Shown one piece after another: positions 1 through 6,744 of a stretch of 14,661 nt of DNA. Location of the stretch: positions 4,860 to 19,520 of the forward strand of contig DKCG01000007.1 in assembly GCA_002449145.1 (NCBI GenBank), written 5' to 3'. The position numbers were made by a program, and so were the translations under genes. Each line of letters starts with the position of its first letter. Position 1 is the first letter of the stretch. This stretch comes from Christensenella sp. UBA6880 (GTDB taxonomy: Bacteria > Bacillota > Clostridia > Christensenellales > CAG-917). Below the pieces are notes generated by a model, which was given only the letters and a program-made list of their open reading frames with translations, was not told the DNA's origin and did not search any database.

Positions 1-137
1 CACTCGGTGCTCGCATAGAAAAGTATCGTCCTCTTGTTATATCACTCGTTCACGGGCGAAAAAATCCACACTCGCCCGCTCACTTGTACTTATCGTCAAG
101 CTCGACGCTCGCTACGGTCATCGCCTTGCGATTCCAA
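1..137. other. Non-coding flank with one hairpin
   Basis: No credible gene is seen in this stretch. It contains an inverted repeat, CGGGCGA at 53-59 and TCGCCCG at 72-78, able to form a 7-bp stem with a 12-nt loop. No T-run follows on either strand, so I do not call it a terminator. It leads directly into the dispersed repeat that starts near 138 and may belong to the same repeat-rich intergenic region cut by the window edge. Confidence 0.5.
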
Positions 138-255
138 TTCCGTCTGCGAATGAGCAAATACCGTGTATAAGAACGCTTTGAATAAGTGCCCGTTTCGGGT
201 GTGGGGCGAAACCCCACCCGCAATTATTAATTATTAATTATTCATTATTAATTTC
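138..255 (+). repeat. Composite dispersed repeat, copy 1 (module + GC hairpin + AT tail)
   Basis: Three parts are visible in order. A module starting TTCCGTCTGCGAAT runs from 138 to about 196. A GC-rich hairpin follows, with stem GTGGGG (201-206) and CCCCAC (212-217). The AT tail (222-255) is built from AATTATT units. The same three parts occur in the same order on the minus strand at the right end of the window (14661-14536). The first module recurs alone at 6652-6708, and hairpin plus tail recur alone at 2021-2075. The AT tail overlaps the last codons and the stop codon of the GH13 gene. This is a non-coding repeat family seen by direct comparison within the window; its name and origin are unknown to me. 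Confidence 0.8.
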
Positions 256-2013
256 AAGTTGTGATTTTCCGTTTACGCTTATCGAAAGCCACAAACCTAG
301 CGATTCGACTCGCAATACGCCGCCCATGCAAACACGCTCGAAAACGAGTTTGTCGGGGTCGGGTACGAAATGCGTTTCGCCTTGCAAATACGGTGCGAAA
401 GTGTGGCGCAATTCGCCGAGTTTTCGATAATGCGCAAGCAAATCGGTATCCTCTCTGCCCCACGGATACGTGCCGCGATTGAGCGGGTCTTCGTAACCTT
501 GTTTGCCGACCTCGTCGCCGTAGAATACGCACGGAACGCCCGGCAAGGTATACTGCAATGCGCTTGCGAGTTTAAGTCTGCGTTTTGCAAGGTCGTACTG
601 CTCGAAAGAGAGCGCAAAGTCCGCTCTGTCCTTCTTTGAATACGGCGGTTTTACACCGGAAAGAACGGTTATCGCGCGAGCGGTGTCGTGGCTGTCCACA
701 AGGTTCATAAGAACGTCGAGAGATTGTTTGGGGTAATGCTCTAATATTGTCGTGACGTCGGATATAAATGCGTTTTTGTCGCCCGTGAGCGCGTACGCCA
801 AAATCGCTTCCTTGAACGGATAATTCATAACGGAATCGAGTTGCTCGCCCATAAAATAGGGTCGCCATTCGCTGTACGCAATCTTTATCGAAGCGTCTTC
901 CCAAACCTCGCCGACGACGAGCATATCCTCGCCTTCGCTTTTGATACGCGAGCAAAGTTTGTTGGTAAAATCAATAGGCAATTCGTCCACTACGTCGAGT
1001 CGCCAGCCTTTTACGCCTGCTTTCGACCACTTGTCGATAACGCCGTTTTCGCCCAAAACCAAATCGCAAAATCCTTGCGCGCTCTTGTTGACGGTCGGAA
1101 CGACGGTGCTACCCCACCAACACGCGTATTCGTCGGGATACTTTGTGAAATAGTACCAGTCGAAGTACGGCGATTGCTTGCTTTGGTATGCGCCCAAATC
1201 GGGGTATGTTCCCTCTTTATTGAAATACTTGCTATCCGAACCCGTGTGGTTAAACACGCCGTCAAGCATAATTTTTATGCCTTTTTCGTCGGCTTTTTTT
1301 ACGAGGTTTCCAAATTCTTCTTCCGTGCCGAGCAGCGGGTCGATTTTCAGATAATCCCCCGTATCGTAGCGATGATTCGAGCAAGACTCGAACACGGGCG
1401 AAAGATAAATCAGACTTACGCCGAGCGATTGAAGATAATCGAGTTTCGAGATTATGCCCTCGATATTGCCGCCGAAAAAGTCGTCCGCGCGGTAATCTCT
1501 GCCGTCTTCCGCGATGTCGGGGCGTTCGTACCAATCGGCGTGCAATCTGCCTCTTTTTGTGAACGGCTTGTCCCCGGCCTTACAAAATCTGTCGGCAAAT
1601 ATCTGATAAGTTACGCCTCGTTTTGCCCAATTCGGCGTTTTATAGTCGCGTTTCGTTACGGTTAACTGCCATTCGGGCAACCAGTCGCCGCGAATCGCCG
1701 TTCCGTCGAGTCCTCTGCCGAAGAACGCCAAATCGCCGTTTGCAAACTCGCCCTCGAAGCGATACTGCCATATGCCCCACGCCGAAAGCGCGAAAGAACC
1801 GACGAAAACGTCTTGTCCGTTTTCACTGTGCGACAGCGGCAATTCGTAGCGCAAGGACTCGCCCGCGACTTCGCCGCCCTCGCCGAAAACTTGGCGCAAT
1901 ACGACAAAAACTCGCTTTATGCCAAGCGAGTTGTCAACAGGGAAAGTTATGCGCGTTTCTTGATTCATAACGCTTGCCCCGTACGGCTTTTTGTGAAGCA
2001 AAGGATTGTACAT
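238..2013 (-). CDS. GH13 alpha-amylase family glycosidase, neopullulanase/cyclomaltodextrinase-like
   Basis: A 591-residue enzyme predicted to hydrolyse alpha-1,4 and possibly alpha-1,6 bonds in maltodextrins or glycogen limit dextrins. An N-terminal beta domain (about 1-120) precedes a GH13 barrel that starts at TYQIFADRF (135-143). The GH13 regions are visible: DGVFNH (251-256), GWRLDVVDE with nucleophile Asp340, GEVWEDA with acid/base Glu369, and LVDSHD ending at Asp443. No signal peptide is seen, so it probably acts in the cytoplasm beside the glycogen enzymes. The ATG at 2011-2013 has no clear Shine-Dalgarno sequence. Met16 (1966-1968) has GGGG about 8 nt upstream and is an alternative, but residues 3-13 (NPLLHKKPYGA) resemble the N terminus I recall for related GH13 enzymes, so I keep the long form. 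The last codons (LEINNE) and stop fall in an AT-rich dispersed repeat, so the native C terminus may have been replaced. The exact subfamily and substrate cannot be fixed by reading. Confidence 0.9.
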   Translation of the reverse strand: MYNPLLHKKPYGASVMNQETRITFPVDNSLGIKRVFVVLRQVFGEGGEVAGESLRYELPLSHSENGQDVFVGSFALSAWGIWQYRFEGEFANGDLAFFGRGLDGTAIRGDWLPEWQLTVTKRDYKTPNWAKRGVTYQIFADRFCKAGDKPFTKRGRLHADWYERPDIAEDGRDYRADDFFGGNIEGIISKLDYLQSLGVSLIYLSPVFESCSNHRYDTGDYLKIDPLLGTEEEFGNLVKKADEKGIKIMLDGVFNHTGSDSKYFNKEGTYPDLGAYQSKQSPYFDWYYFTKYPDEYACWWGSTVVPTVNKSAQGFCDLVLGENGVIDKWSKAGVKGWRLDVVDELPIDFTNKLCSRIKSEGEDMLVVGEVWEDASIKIAYSEWRPYFMGEQLDSVMNYPFKEAILAYALTGDKNAFISDVTTILEHYPKQSLDVLMNLVDSHDTARAITVLSGVKPPYSKKDRADFALSFEQYDLAKRRLKLASALQYTLPGVPCVFYGDEVGKQGYEDPLNRGTYPWGREDTDLLAHYRKLGELRHTFAPYLQGETHFVPDPDKLVFERVCMGGVLRVESLGLWLSISVNGKSQLEINNE

Positions 2014-2020
2014 ACGGTTA

Positions 2021-2075
2021 ATCGATAATTAATAATTAATAATTGAGGGCGGGTTTTTACCCCGCACCCCGAAAC
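2021..2075 (-). repeat. Composite dispersed repeat, partial copy (GC hairpin + AT tail only)
   Basis: Read on the minus strand, this holds GTTTCGGGGTGCGGGG, then a hairpin (GCGGG at 2049-2053 with CCCGC at 2061-2065), then an AATTATT tail ending about 10 nt before the GH13 start codon. It matches the second half of the copies at 138-255 and 14536-14661, but the TTCCGTCTGCGAAT module is missing. It is inverted relative to copy 1, so the two AT tails point inward at both ends of the GH13 gene. The tail occupies the place where the GH13 promoter and leader would be expected. Confidence 0.75.
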
Positions 2076-2166
2076 TAATTATTGCGCACGGCGCGCACGT
2101 TCGTCAAAATCGGATACGCCCGTTTTTGCTTTTGCAAGTGCGCGTTGTGTGATTTGCTTTTATTTT

Positions 2167-2295
2167 CAAAAAGTGCGTCAATGAGATGAATAATAAGGAA
2201 GCGACGTTCGAACGGCAACCCTAATTTACTATGTGTAAATGAGTTGACGTTCGGGCGTTGCTGACGAAATTAATCGCTCAATGACGGACTTTTTG
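2167..2295. repeat. Nested inverted-repeat element A at the 3' end of glgP
   Basis: Outer arms lie at 2167-2185 and 2277-2295 and pair at 17 of 19 positions. Plus-strand left arm: CAAAAAGTGCGTCAATGAG. The right arm covers the last five sense codons and the stop codon of glgP. The core (2197-2266) starts GGAAGCG, contains CGGCAA and CCTAA, and ends TTGACG...GCTGACG. Inside it a hairpin pairs ATTTAC (2224-2229) with GTAAAT (2235-2240). The core is homologous to 6775-6845 (about 47 of 71 aligned columns identical by eye). In the sense of glgP transcription the distal arm ends in ACTTTTTG, so the outer stem could work as an intrinsic terminator with an inserted loop. Whether it is a mobile repeat, a structured RNA or both is open. 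Confidence 0.75.
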
Positions 2296-4707
2296 CAAGT
2301 TCCAAATGCGAGTTGCGTATTCCTCAACGGCTCTGTCTGCCGCAAAGAATCCCGCTTTTGCGATGTTGACGAGCGACATACGATTCCACGTTTCTTTGTC
2401 GAGATAAGTGTCGTTTACACGACGTTGCGCCGCCGAGTAACTGTCGAAGTCCGCAAGAACCATATAACTGTCGGGTTGTCCGCCGCGACCCGTCGTGAGC
2501 GAGTCCGCGATTTCGCCGAAGGATATGTTGTTGACGCCTTGACGAAGCATATCGATGAGGCGTTTGATACGCGGATTGGTTTGATAATAGTGCGAGGGAT
2601 TGTAACCTCTGCGCCACAAATCCTCGACTTCGTTTGCGAGCATACCGAAAAGGAAGATGTTGCCGTCGCCGACTTCGGAATGGATTTCGACGTTTGCGCC
2701 GTCGAGCGTACCGATCGTAAGCGCGCCGTTTATCATAAACTTCATATTGCCCGTGCCGCTCGCCTCTTTGCCCGCAAGAGAGATTTGCTCGCTGACTTCC
2801 GCCGCCGGCATAATGATTTCGGCGAGAGATACGCGGTAGTTTTCAAGGAACACGACTTTTAGTCTGCCCTTGACGTCGGGATCGTTGTTGACGAGATCGC
2901 CGAGCGCACATATGAAGCGAATGATTTGCTTCGCCATATAGTACGCGCTTGCCGCTTTCGCGCCGAAAATGAACGTGCGCGGATGAATGTCGATGTTCGG
3001 ATTCTCTTTGATTTGCAAATAGAGGTCGAGAATATTGAGCGCGTTGAGAAGTTGACGTTTGTACTCGTGCAATCTCTTGACTTGTACGTCGAATATGCTG
3101 CTCGGATCGACTTCTACGCCGTTGTGTTCGAGAATATATTTTGCAAGGTCTTGCTTGTTTTGAAGTTTGATGTCGGCAAGGCGGTCGAGCACATGTCTGT
3201 CGCCCATATATTTTTGCAAGTCTTGCAATTTGTCTGCGTCTTTGAGCCAACCGTCGCCGATAAGATCGTTGAGCAAACTCGCAAGGCGCGGATTTGCTTG
3301 CGCGACCCAACGTCTGTGCGTAATACCGTTGGTGACGTTGGTGAATTTTTCGGGGTGCATACGGTAATAATCCGCGAAAACGTCGTTTTTGAGAATATCG
3401 CTATGCAACGCGCTGACGCCGTTTATCGTGTGCGAAGTCGCAAGGCAGAGATTTGCCATTTTGACTTGACCGTTTGCGAGAATCGCGTTGCGGTTGACCA
3501 CATCCCAGTTGTTGGGATAGTACGCCCACAACTCGCCGCAGAAGCGTTGATTGATTTCCTGCACGATTTGGTAGATACGAGGAAGCAGACTTTGGAAAAG
3601 GCTTTGCGGCCACTTTTCGAGTGCTTCCGCCATAACGGTGTGGTTGGTGTAGGAAATGACGTGCGTTGTGATGTCCCAAGCCTGATCCCATCCGTAGCCG
3701 TATTCGTCGAGAAGAAGACGCATAAGTTCGGGTATGCAAAGCGTGGGGTGCGTGTCGTTGATGTGTATTGCCACTCGGTCTGCGAGGTTGTCGAGGCTTG
3801 GATTGAACTTCAAGTGACGGCGCAAAATGGATTGAATGGATGCCGAAACGAAGAAGTATTGTTGTTTAAGGCGCAAGGATTTGCCTTCGATGTGGTCGTC
3901 TGCGGGATAAAGCACTTTGTTGATGGACTCTGCCATAGCCTTTGCCGCACTCGCCTTGATATATTCGCCCTTGCTGAACATATCCATGTCGAAGTCTTGC
4001 GGTGCTTGCGATTTCCAAAGTCTCAAACGGTTGACCGCACTCGTGTCGTAGCCCGATACGTTCATATCGTAAGGCACTGCGTTGACAACGGTGCAATCTC
4101 TTTGAGTTACGGAGAGTTTGCCGTCTTGCCAGTTTTGTTCGACTACGCCGCCGAACTTGACCTGATAGGTTTCTTCGGGACGCGGATTGAGCCAAACGTC
4201 GCCCATTTTGAGCCAATCGTCGGGCTGTTCGAGTTGCCAACCGTCAACAATGACTTGTTTGAAAATGCCGTAGTCGTAAAGAATGCAGAATCCGTTTGCG
4301 GCATAATCGCAAGAGGTGAGCGAATCCATATATGCCGCCGCAAGTCTGCCCAGGCCGCCGTTTCCGAGACCCGCGTCGGGCTCGAAAGCGTAGATTTCGT
4401 CCATCTTTACGCCGAAACTTTCAACCGCTTTGGTTGCTTCGTCAATGATACCCATATTAAAAAGATGGTTGCGAAGAGATCTGCCGAGCAAAAATTCCAT
4501 CGACATATAGTAGACTTGTTTTGCGTTCTGCGCACGACATTTCTTTTTGAAGTTTACGCGTTCGCTTGTGAGCAAATCGCGAATGACCATACAAGTTGCG
4601 CGATAGATTTGCGCTTTGCTTGCATCTTCGGGTTTTACGCCGAAATAACTCGTTAGCACGCCGGAAATGTGATTTTCGATTTCCTTTTGCGTAATGTTGA
4701 ATTTCAT
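2278..4707 (-). CDS. glgP: Glycogen phosphorylase
   Basis: An 809-residue GT35 enzyme, normal length for the family. It releases glucose-1-phosphate from the non-reducing ends of glycogen using pyridoxal phosphate, in the cytoplasm. Family signatures visible include YYMSMEFLLGR (66-76), EPDAGLGNGGLGRLAA (109-124), HINDTHPT (315-322), VTNGITHRRW (458-467), VKRLHEYKRQ (543-552) and EASGTGNMKF (648-657), where Lys656 is the expected cofactor lysine. The ATG at 4705-4707 has GGAAGG (4715-4720) about 7 nt upstream. It lies 86 bp after glgA, and the pair order glgA-glgP matches the glycogen operon of Bacillus subtilis. The final codons form one arm of the large inverted-repeat element downstream, so its mRNA end should be highly structured. 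Confidence 0.98.
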   Translation of the reverse strand: MKFNITQKEIENHISGVLTSYFGVKPEDASKAQIYRATCMVIRDLLTSERVNFKKKCRAQNAKQVYYMSMEFLLGRSLRNHLFNMGIIDEATKAVESFGVKMDEIYAFEPDAGLGNGGLGRLAAAYMDSLTSCDYAANGFCILYDYGIFKQVIVDGWQLEQPDDWLKMGDVWLNPRPEETYQVKFGGVVEQNWQDGKLSVTQRDCTVVNAVPYDMNVSGYDTSAVNRLRLWKSQAPQDFDMDMFSKGEYIKASAAKAMAESINKVLYPADDHIEGKSLRLKQQYFFVSASIQSILRRHLKFNPSLDNLADRVAIHINDTHPTLCIPELMRLLLDEYGYGWDQAWDITTHVISYTNHTVMAEALEKWPQSLFQSLLPRIYQIVQEINQRFCGELWAYYPNNWDVVNRNAILANGQVKMANLCLATSHTINGVSALHSDILKNDVFADYYRMHPEKFTNVTNGITHRRWVAQANPRLASLLNDLIGDGWLKDADKLQDLQKYMGDRHVLDRLADIKLQNKQDLAKYILEHNGVEVDPSSIFDVQVKRLHEYKRQLLNALNILDLYLQIKENPNIDIHPRTFIFGAKAASAYYMAKQIIRFICALGDLVNNDPDVKGRLKVVFLENYRVSLAEIIMPAAEVSEQISLAGKEASGTGNMKFMINGALTIGTLDGANVEIHSEVGDGNIFLFGMLANEVEDLWRRGYNPSHYYQTNPRIKRLIDMLRQGVNNISFGEIADSLTTGRGGQPDSYMVLADFDSYSAAQRRVNDTYLDKETWNRMSLVNIAKAGFFAADRAVEEYATRIWNLQKVRH

Positions 4708-4714
4708 ATCCTTT

Positions 4715-4720
4715 CCTTCC
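4715..4720 (-). promoter_or_regulatory. Ribosome binding site of glgP
   Basis: GGAAGG on the minus strand, 7 nt before the ATG of glgP, within a purine-rich stretch. It supports the start at 4707. Confidence 0.6.
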
Positions 4721-4767
4721 TTCCGCTTTCCCCCGGACGAAAGATAATTATTTTTTGTTTTTATATC

Positions 4768-4784
4768 TTGCGGCGTTGCCGCAA
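4768..4784. other. Hairpin between glgA and glgP
   Basis: A perfect 7-bp inverted repeat, TTGCGGC (4768-4774) and GCCGCAA (4778-4784), with a 3-nt loop lies 9 bp beyond the glgA stop. On the transcribed minus strand it is followed by GATATAAAAAC rather than a T-run. It is therefore not a convincing terminator. It could be an mRNA-stability or partial attenuation structure tuning glgP relative to glgA; that role is inference. Confidence 0.5.
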
Positions 4785-4793
4785 AGCAAGTCT

Positions 4794-6218
4794 TTACAGA
4801 CTCTGATAGATGTCAATGTATTTTTTTGCGCTTACTTCCCAACTGAAATTCGATTTCATATCGTTTTTGACGATTTTGTTCCAGTTGTCCTTGTCGTTGT
4901 AGGTTGCATATGTGCGCCAAACCGCATCGAGCATATCGTATGCGTTATAGGTCTTGAACGTGAAGCCTTTTCCCTCTCCCGTTTCGGGATTGTACGCGGG
5001 CACGGTGTCTTTTAGACCGCCCGTTTCGCGAACGATGGGTACGGAACCGTATCGCATGGCAATGAGTTGCGAAAGTCCGCACGGCTCGAATTTGGACGGC
5101 ATAAGGAACATATCGCTCGCACCGTAAATTTTGCTTGCAAGATCGCTAGAAAACGCGAGAATGGCTCTGAATTTGTTTGGGTGACGTTCCTGTGCGGATT
5201 TTATCATGCTCTCATATTTCCAGTCGCCGGTACCGAGTATTACGACCTGAACGTCAGCACGCATAATATCGTCGATAACCGCACCCACGAGATCAAGTCC
5301 TTTTTGTGAGGTAAGTCTTGTTATCATAGCAATAAGCGGACGATTTTCGTCAAACGGCAAGTTTATCATTTCGCAAAGTGACTTCTTGTTTTCCGCCTTT
5401 TTGGTCGCATAGTTTTTGACAGAGTAATTTTCAAAAAGTTTATTGTCGGTTTTGGGATCGTAAAGCACCTGATCTATGCCGTTGACAACGCCGTGAAGTT
5501 TGTATCTGCGGCTTGAAAGAATGCCTTCGAGTCCGTAGGAGTAGAACGGATCGAGTATCTCTTGCGCATATGTTTCGCTTACGGTGGTGACCGCATTGGA
5601 CGCTTCGATGCCGCCCTTCATATAGTTTACGCAATCGCCGTTCATAACGAGAGGACGCGCCCAGTCCGGCAAGCCGAGAATGTCGCCTATGAGGCTGTCG
5701 CCGTACTTGCCTTGAAACTCGATGTTGTGAATGGTGAACACCGTCTTTATGTGTTGATATTCCTCGCTTGCGCGATAGAACACGTCAAGGAATACGGGTG
5801 TAAGCGCAGTGTGCCAGTCGTTTGCGTGCAACACGTCGGGATAAAAGTCGATGAGAGGCAACGCTTCGAGAACGGCTTTTGAGAAGAATGCAAAACGTTC
5901 GCCGTCATCGAAATGACCGTAAAGACCTTTGCGTTTAAAATAATACTCGTTATCCACAAAGTAATACGTTACACCGTCGTAAACGGCTTCGAAAACGCCG
6001 CAATACTGACGACGCCAACTCAAATCGACGAAAGTCGAAGCGACAAACCTGAACGAATCGCGATATGTTTCGTTTATTTCCTCTTTGTAAAAAGGAATGA
6101 TAACTCTGCAATCGTGTCCGAGTTCATTCAGAGCCTTCGGAAGAGCACCGGCTACGTCGCCCAAGCCGCCCGACCTGACGAACGGCATTGCTTCTGATGC
6201 AACAAATAGAATTTTCAT
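4794..6218 (-). CDS. glgA: Glycogen synthase (ADP-glucose dependent, GT5)
   Basis: A 474-residue bacterial glycogen synthase, typical length. It transfers glucose from ADP-glucose to the growing alpha-1,4 chain. The N-terminal nucleotide-sugar motif reads FVRSGGLGDVAGALPKAL (13-30). Also visible are HANDWHTAL (131-139), TRLTSQKG (300-307), and the C-terminal KFEPCGLSQL (376-385) with conserved Glu378, then RETGGLKDTV (397-406). Family members usually have Lys where this protein has Arg15 in the K-X-G-G-L motif; this conservative change sits in the ADP-glucose site. The ATG at 6216-6218 is preceded by AGAGG 7 nt upstream. The 650-bp gap from glgD is unusual inside a glg cluster and suggests either its own promoter or a transcript passing through structured repeats. 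I could not identify a convincing promoter there. Confidence 0.97.
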   Translation of the reverse strand: MKILFVASEAMPFVRSGGLGDVAGALPKALNELGHDCRVIIPFYKEEINETYRDSFRFVASTFVDLSWRRQYCGVFEAVYDGVTYYFVDNEYYFKRKGLYGHFDDGERFAFFSKAVLEALPLIDFYPDVLHANDWHTALTPVFLDVFYRASEEYQHIKTVFTIHNIEFQGKYGDSLIGDILGLPDWARPLVMNGDCVNYMKGGIEASNAVTTVSETYAQEILDPFYSYGLEGILSSRRYKLHGVVNGIDQVLYDPKTDNKLFENYSVKNYATKKAENKKSLCEMINLPFDENRPLIAMITRLTSQKGLDLVGAVIDDIMRADVQVVILGTGDWKYESMIKSAQERHPNKFRAILAFSSDLASKIYGASDMFLMPSKFEPCGLSQLIAMRYGSVPIVRETGGLKDTVPAYNPETGEGKGFTFKTYNAYDMLDAVWRTYATYNDKDNWNKIVKNDMKSNFSWEVSAKKYIDIYQSL

Positions 6219-6225
6219 AAATATG

Positions 6226-6230
6226 CCTCT
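6226..6230 (-). promoter_or_regulatory. Ribosome binding site of glgA
   Basis: AGAGG on the minus strand, 7 nt before the glgA ATG, fixing the start at 6218. Confidence 0.7.
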
Positions 6231-6304
6231 TTTTATATTAGAGTTTGAGATAAACTTTGAATTAAAGTTTCCCCCTTCCTCACGTGTTTGGACTTCGGCG
6301 TTTG

Positions 6305-6412
6305 CGAGGCAATCCGCCTCGTTCGCTTTGGCTACAACACATTCACCGAATGTGTTGTTTAACGCGTCGCGCCCAACCGCCGTTCAAATTTTCCGCTTGC
6401 GCACGAAGTGCG
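6305..6412. repeat. Cluster of three short perfect hairpins upstream of glgA
   Basis: Three palindromes occur within 108 bp. CGAGGC (6305-6310) pairs with GCCTCG (6316-6321). ACAACACATTC (6334-6344) pairs with GAATGTGTTGT (6348-6358), an 11-bp perfect stem with a 3-nt loop. CGCAC (6400-6404) pairs with GTGCG (6408-6412). None is followed by a T-run on the minus strand. The 11-bp palindrome could equally be a DNA operator for a dimeric regulator or an RNA hairpin in a glgD-glgA readthrough transcript; the sequence alone does not decide. Confidence 0.55.
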
Positions 6413-6558
6413 TTGCACCAAGCAGATAATTTGGCGAAATTGCGGCGTGAGGTTTTATCCGTGTTTGTACTGATAGCACAAATTCTCTGCGCGGTTAGTG
6501 ATTGCGAGAACAAGTGCGGTTTTTGACAATCGCCCCAAAAGTTTTCGTTTCTGTTTAG

Positions 6559-6594
6559 GGGATTCCCACGCTACGCTCTGAATGACGACGTGGG
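6559..6594. repeat. Short intergenic repeat resembling the GTCATTC...GAATCC type
   Basis: Read on the minus strand the segment contains GTCATTCAGAGCGTAGCG followed by TGGGAATCC. This resembles, from memory, a small intergenic repeat seen in many unrelated bacterial genomes with a GTCATTC-GAGCG-AGCG core ending GAATC. Stem CCCACG (6565-6570) and CGTGGG (6589-6594) closes around the core. The identification rests on recall of the pattern, not on a search. Confidence 0.4.
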
Positions 6595-6605
6595 CGATTG
6601 ACATT

Positions 6606-6646
6606 GCCGCAACGCCGTTTGAGCAATGGCTCGCCGCCGTTGCGGC
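6606..6646. repeat. Nested hairpin next to the dispersed repeat
   Basis: GCCGCAACG (6606-6614) pairs perfectly with CGTTGCGGC (6638-6646), and GAGC (6621-6624) with GCTC (6629-6632) forms an inner stem. The near-direct repeats GCGATTGACA (6594-6603) and GCGAATTGACA (6660-6670) bracket it. The right arm plus the following bases also appear in the repeat copy at the right window edge, suggesting the hairpin is part of the full-length dispersed repeat. Confidence 0.55.
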
Positions 6647-6651
6647 TCGCG

Positions 6652-6708
6652 TTCCGTCTGCGAATTGACACATTTCGTTTATAAGTACGCCTTGAACGAG
6701 TATTCGTT
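6652..6708 (+). repeat. Composite dispersed repeat, partial copy (TTCCGTCTGCGAAT module only)
   Basis: This starts TTCCGTCTGCGAATTGACAC and continues to TATTCGTT, aligning along its length with 138-196 and with the minus strand of 14649-14593. The GC hairpin and AT tail found in those copies are absent; element B with its ATTTAAGCGCG repeats follows instead. A small hairpin, AACGA (6695-6699) and TCGTT (6704-6708), closes it. No reading frame is conserved, so it appears non-coding. Confidence 0.7.
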
Positions 6709-6744
6709 ATTTAAGCGCGCTTTTTAATAATGTTTATCCTTTAT

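Noticed and set aside
197..220. Intrinsic terminator of the GH13 gene
   Set aside because: The GC hairpin is downstream of the stop, but no T-run follows it on the minus strand; it is better explained as part of the dispersed repeat.
841..1665. 274-residue open frame on the plus strand
   Set aside because: Antisense to the GH13 gene, whose catalytic motifs are intact; no family features.
2926..4656. 576-residue open frame on the plus strand
   Set aside because: Antisense to glgP, low-complexity composition typical of a shadow frame, no ribosome site or motif.
4768..4784. Terminator between glgA and glgP
   Set aside because: The stem is perfect but followed by an A-rich stretch, not a T-run, on the transcribed strand.
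6455..6673. Small open frames in the glgD-glgA gap (for example 72 residues)
   Set aside because: No ribosome site, no recognisable motif, and they run through repeat and hairpin sequences.
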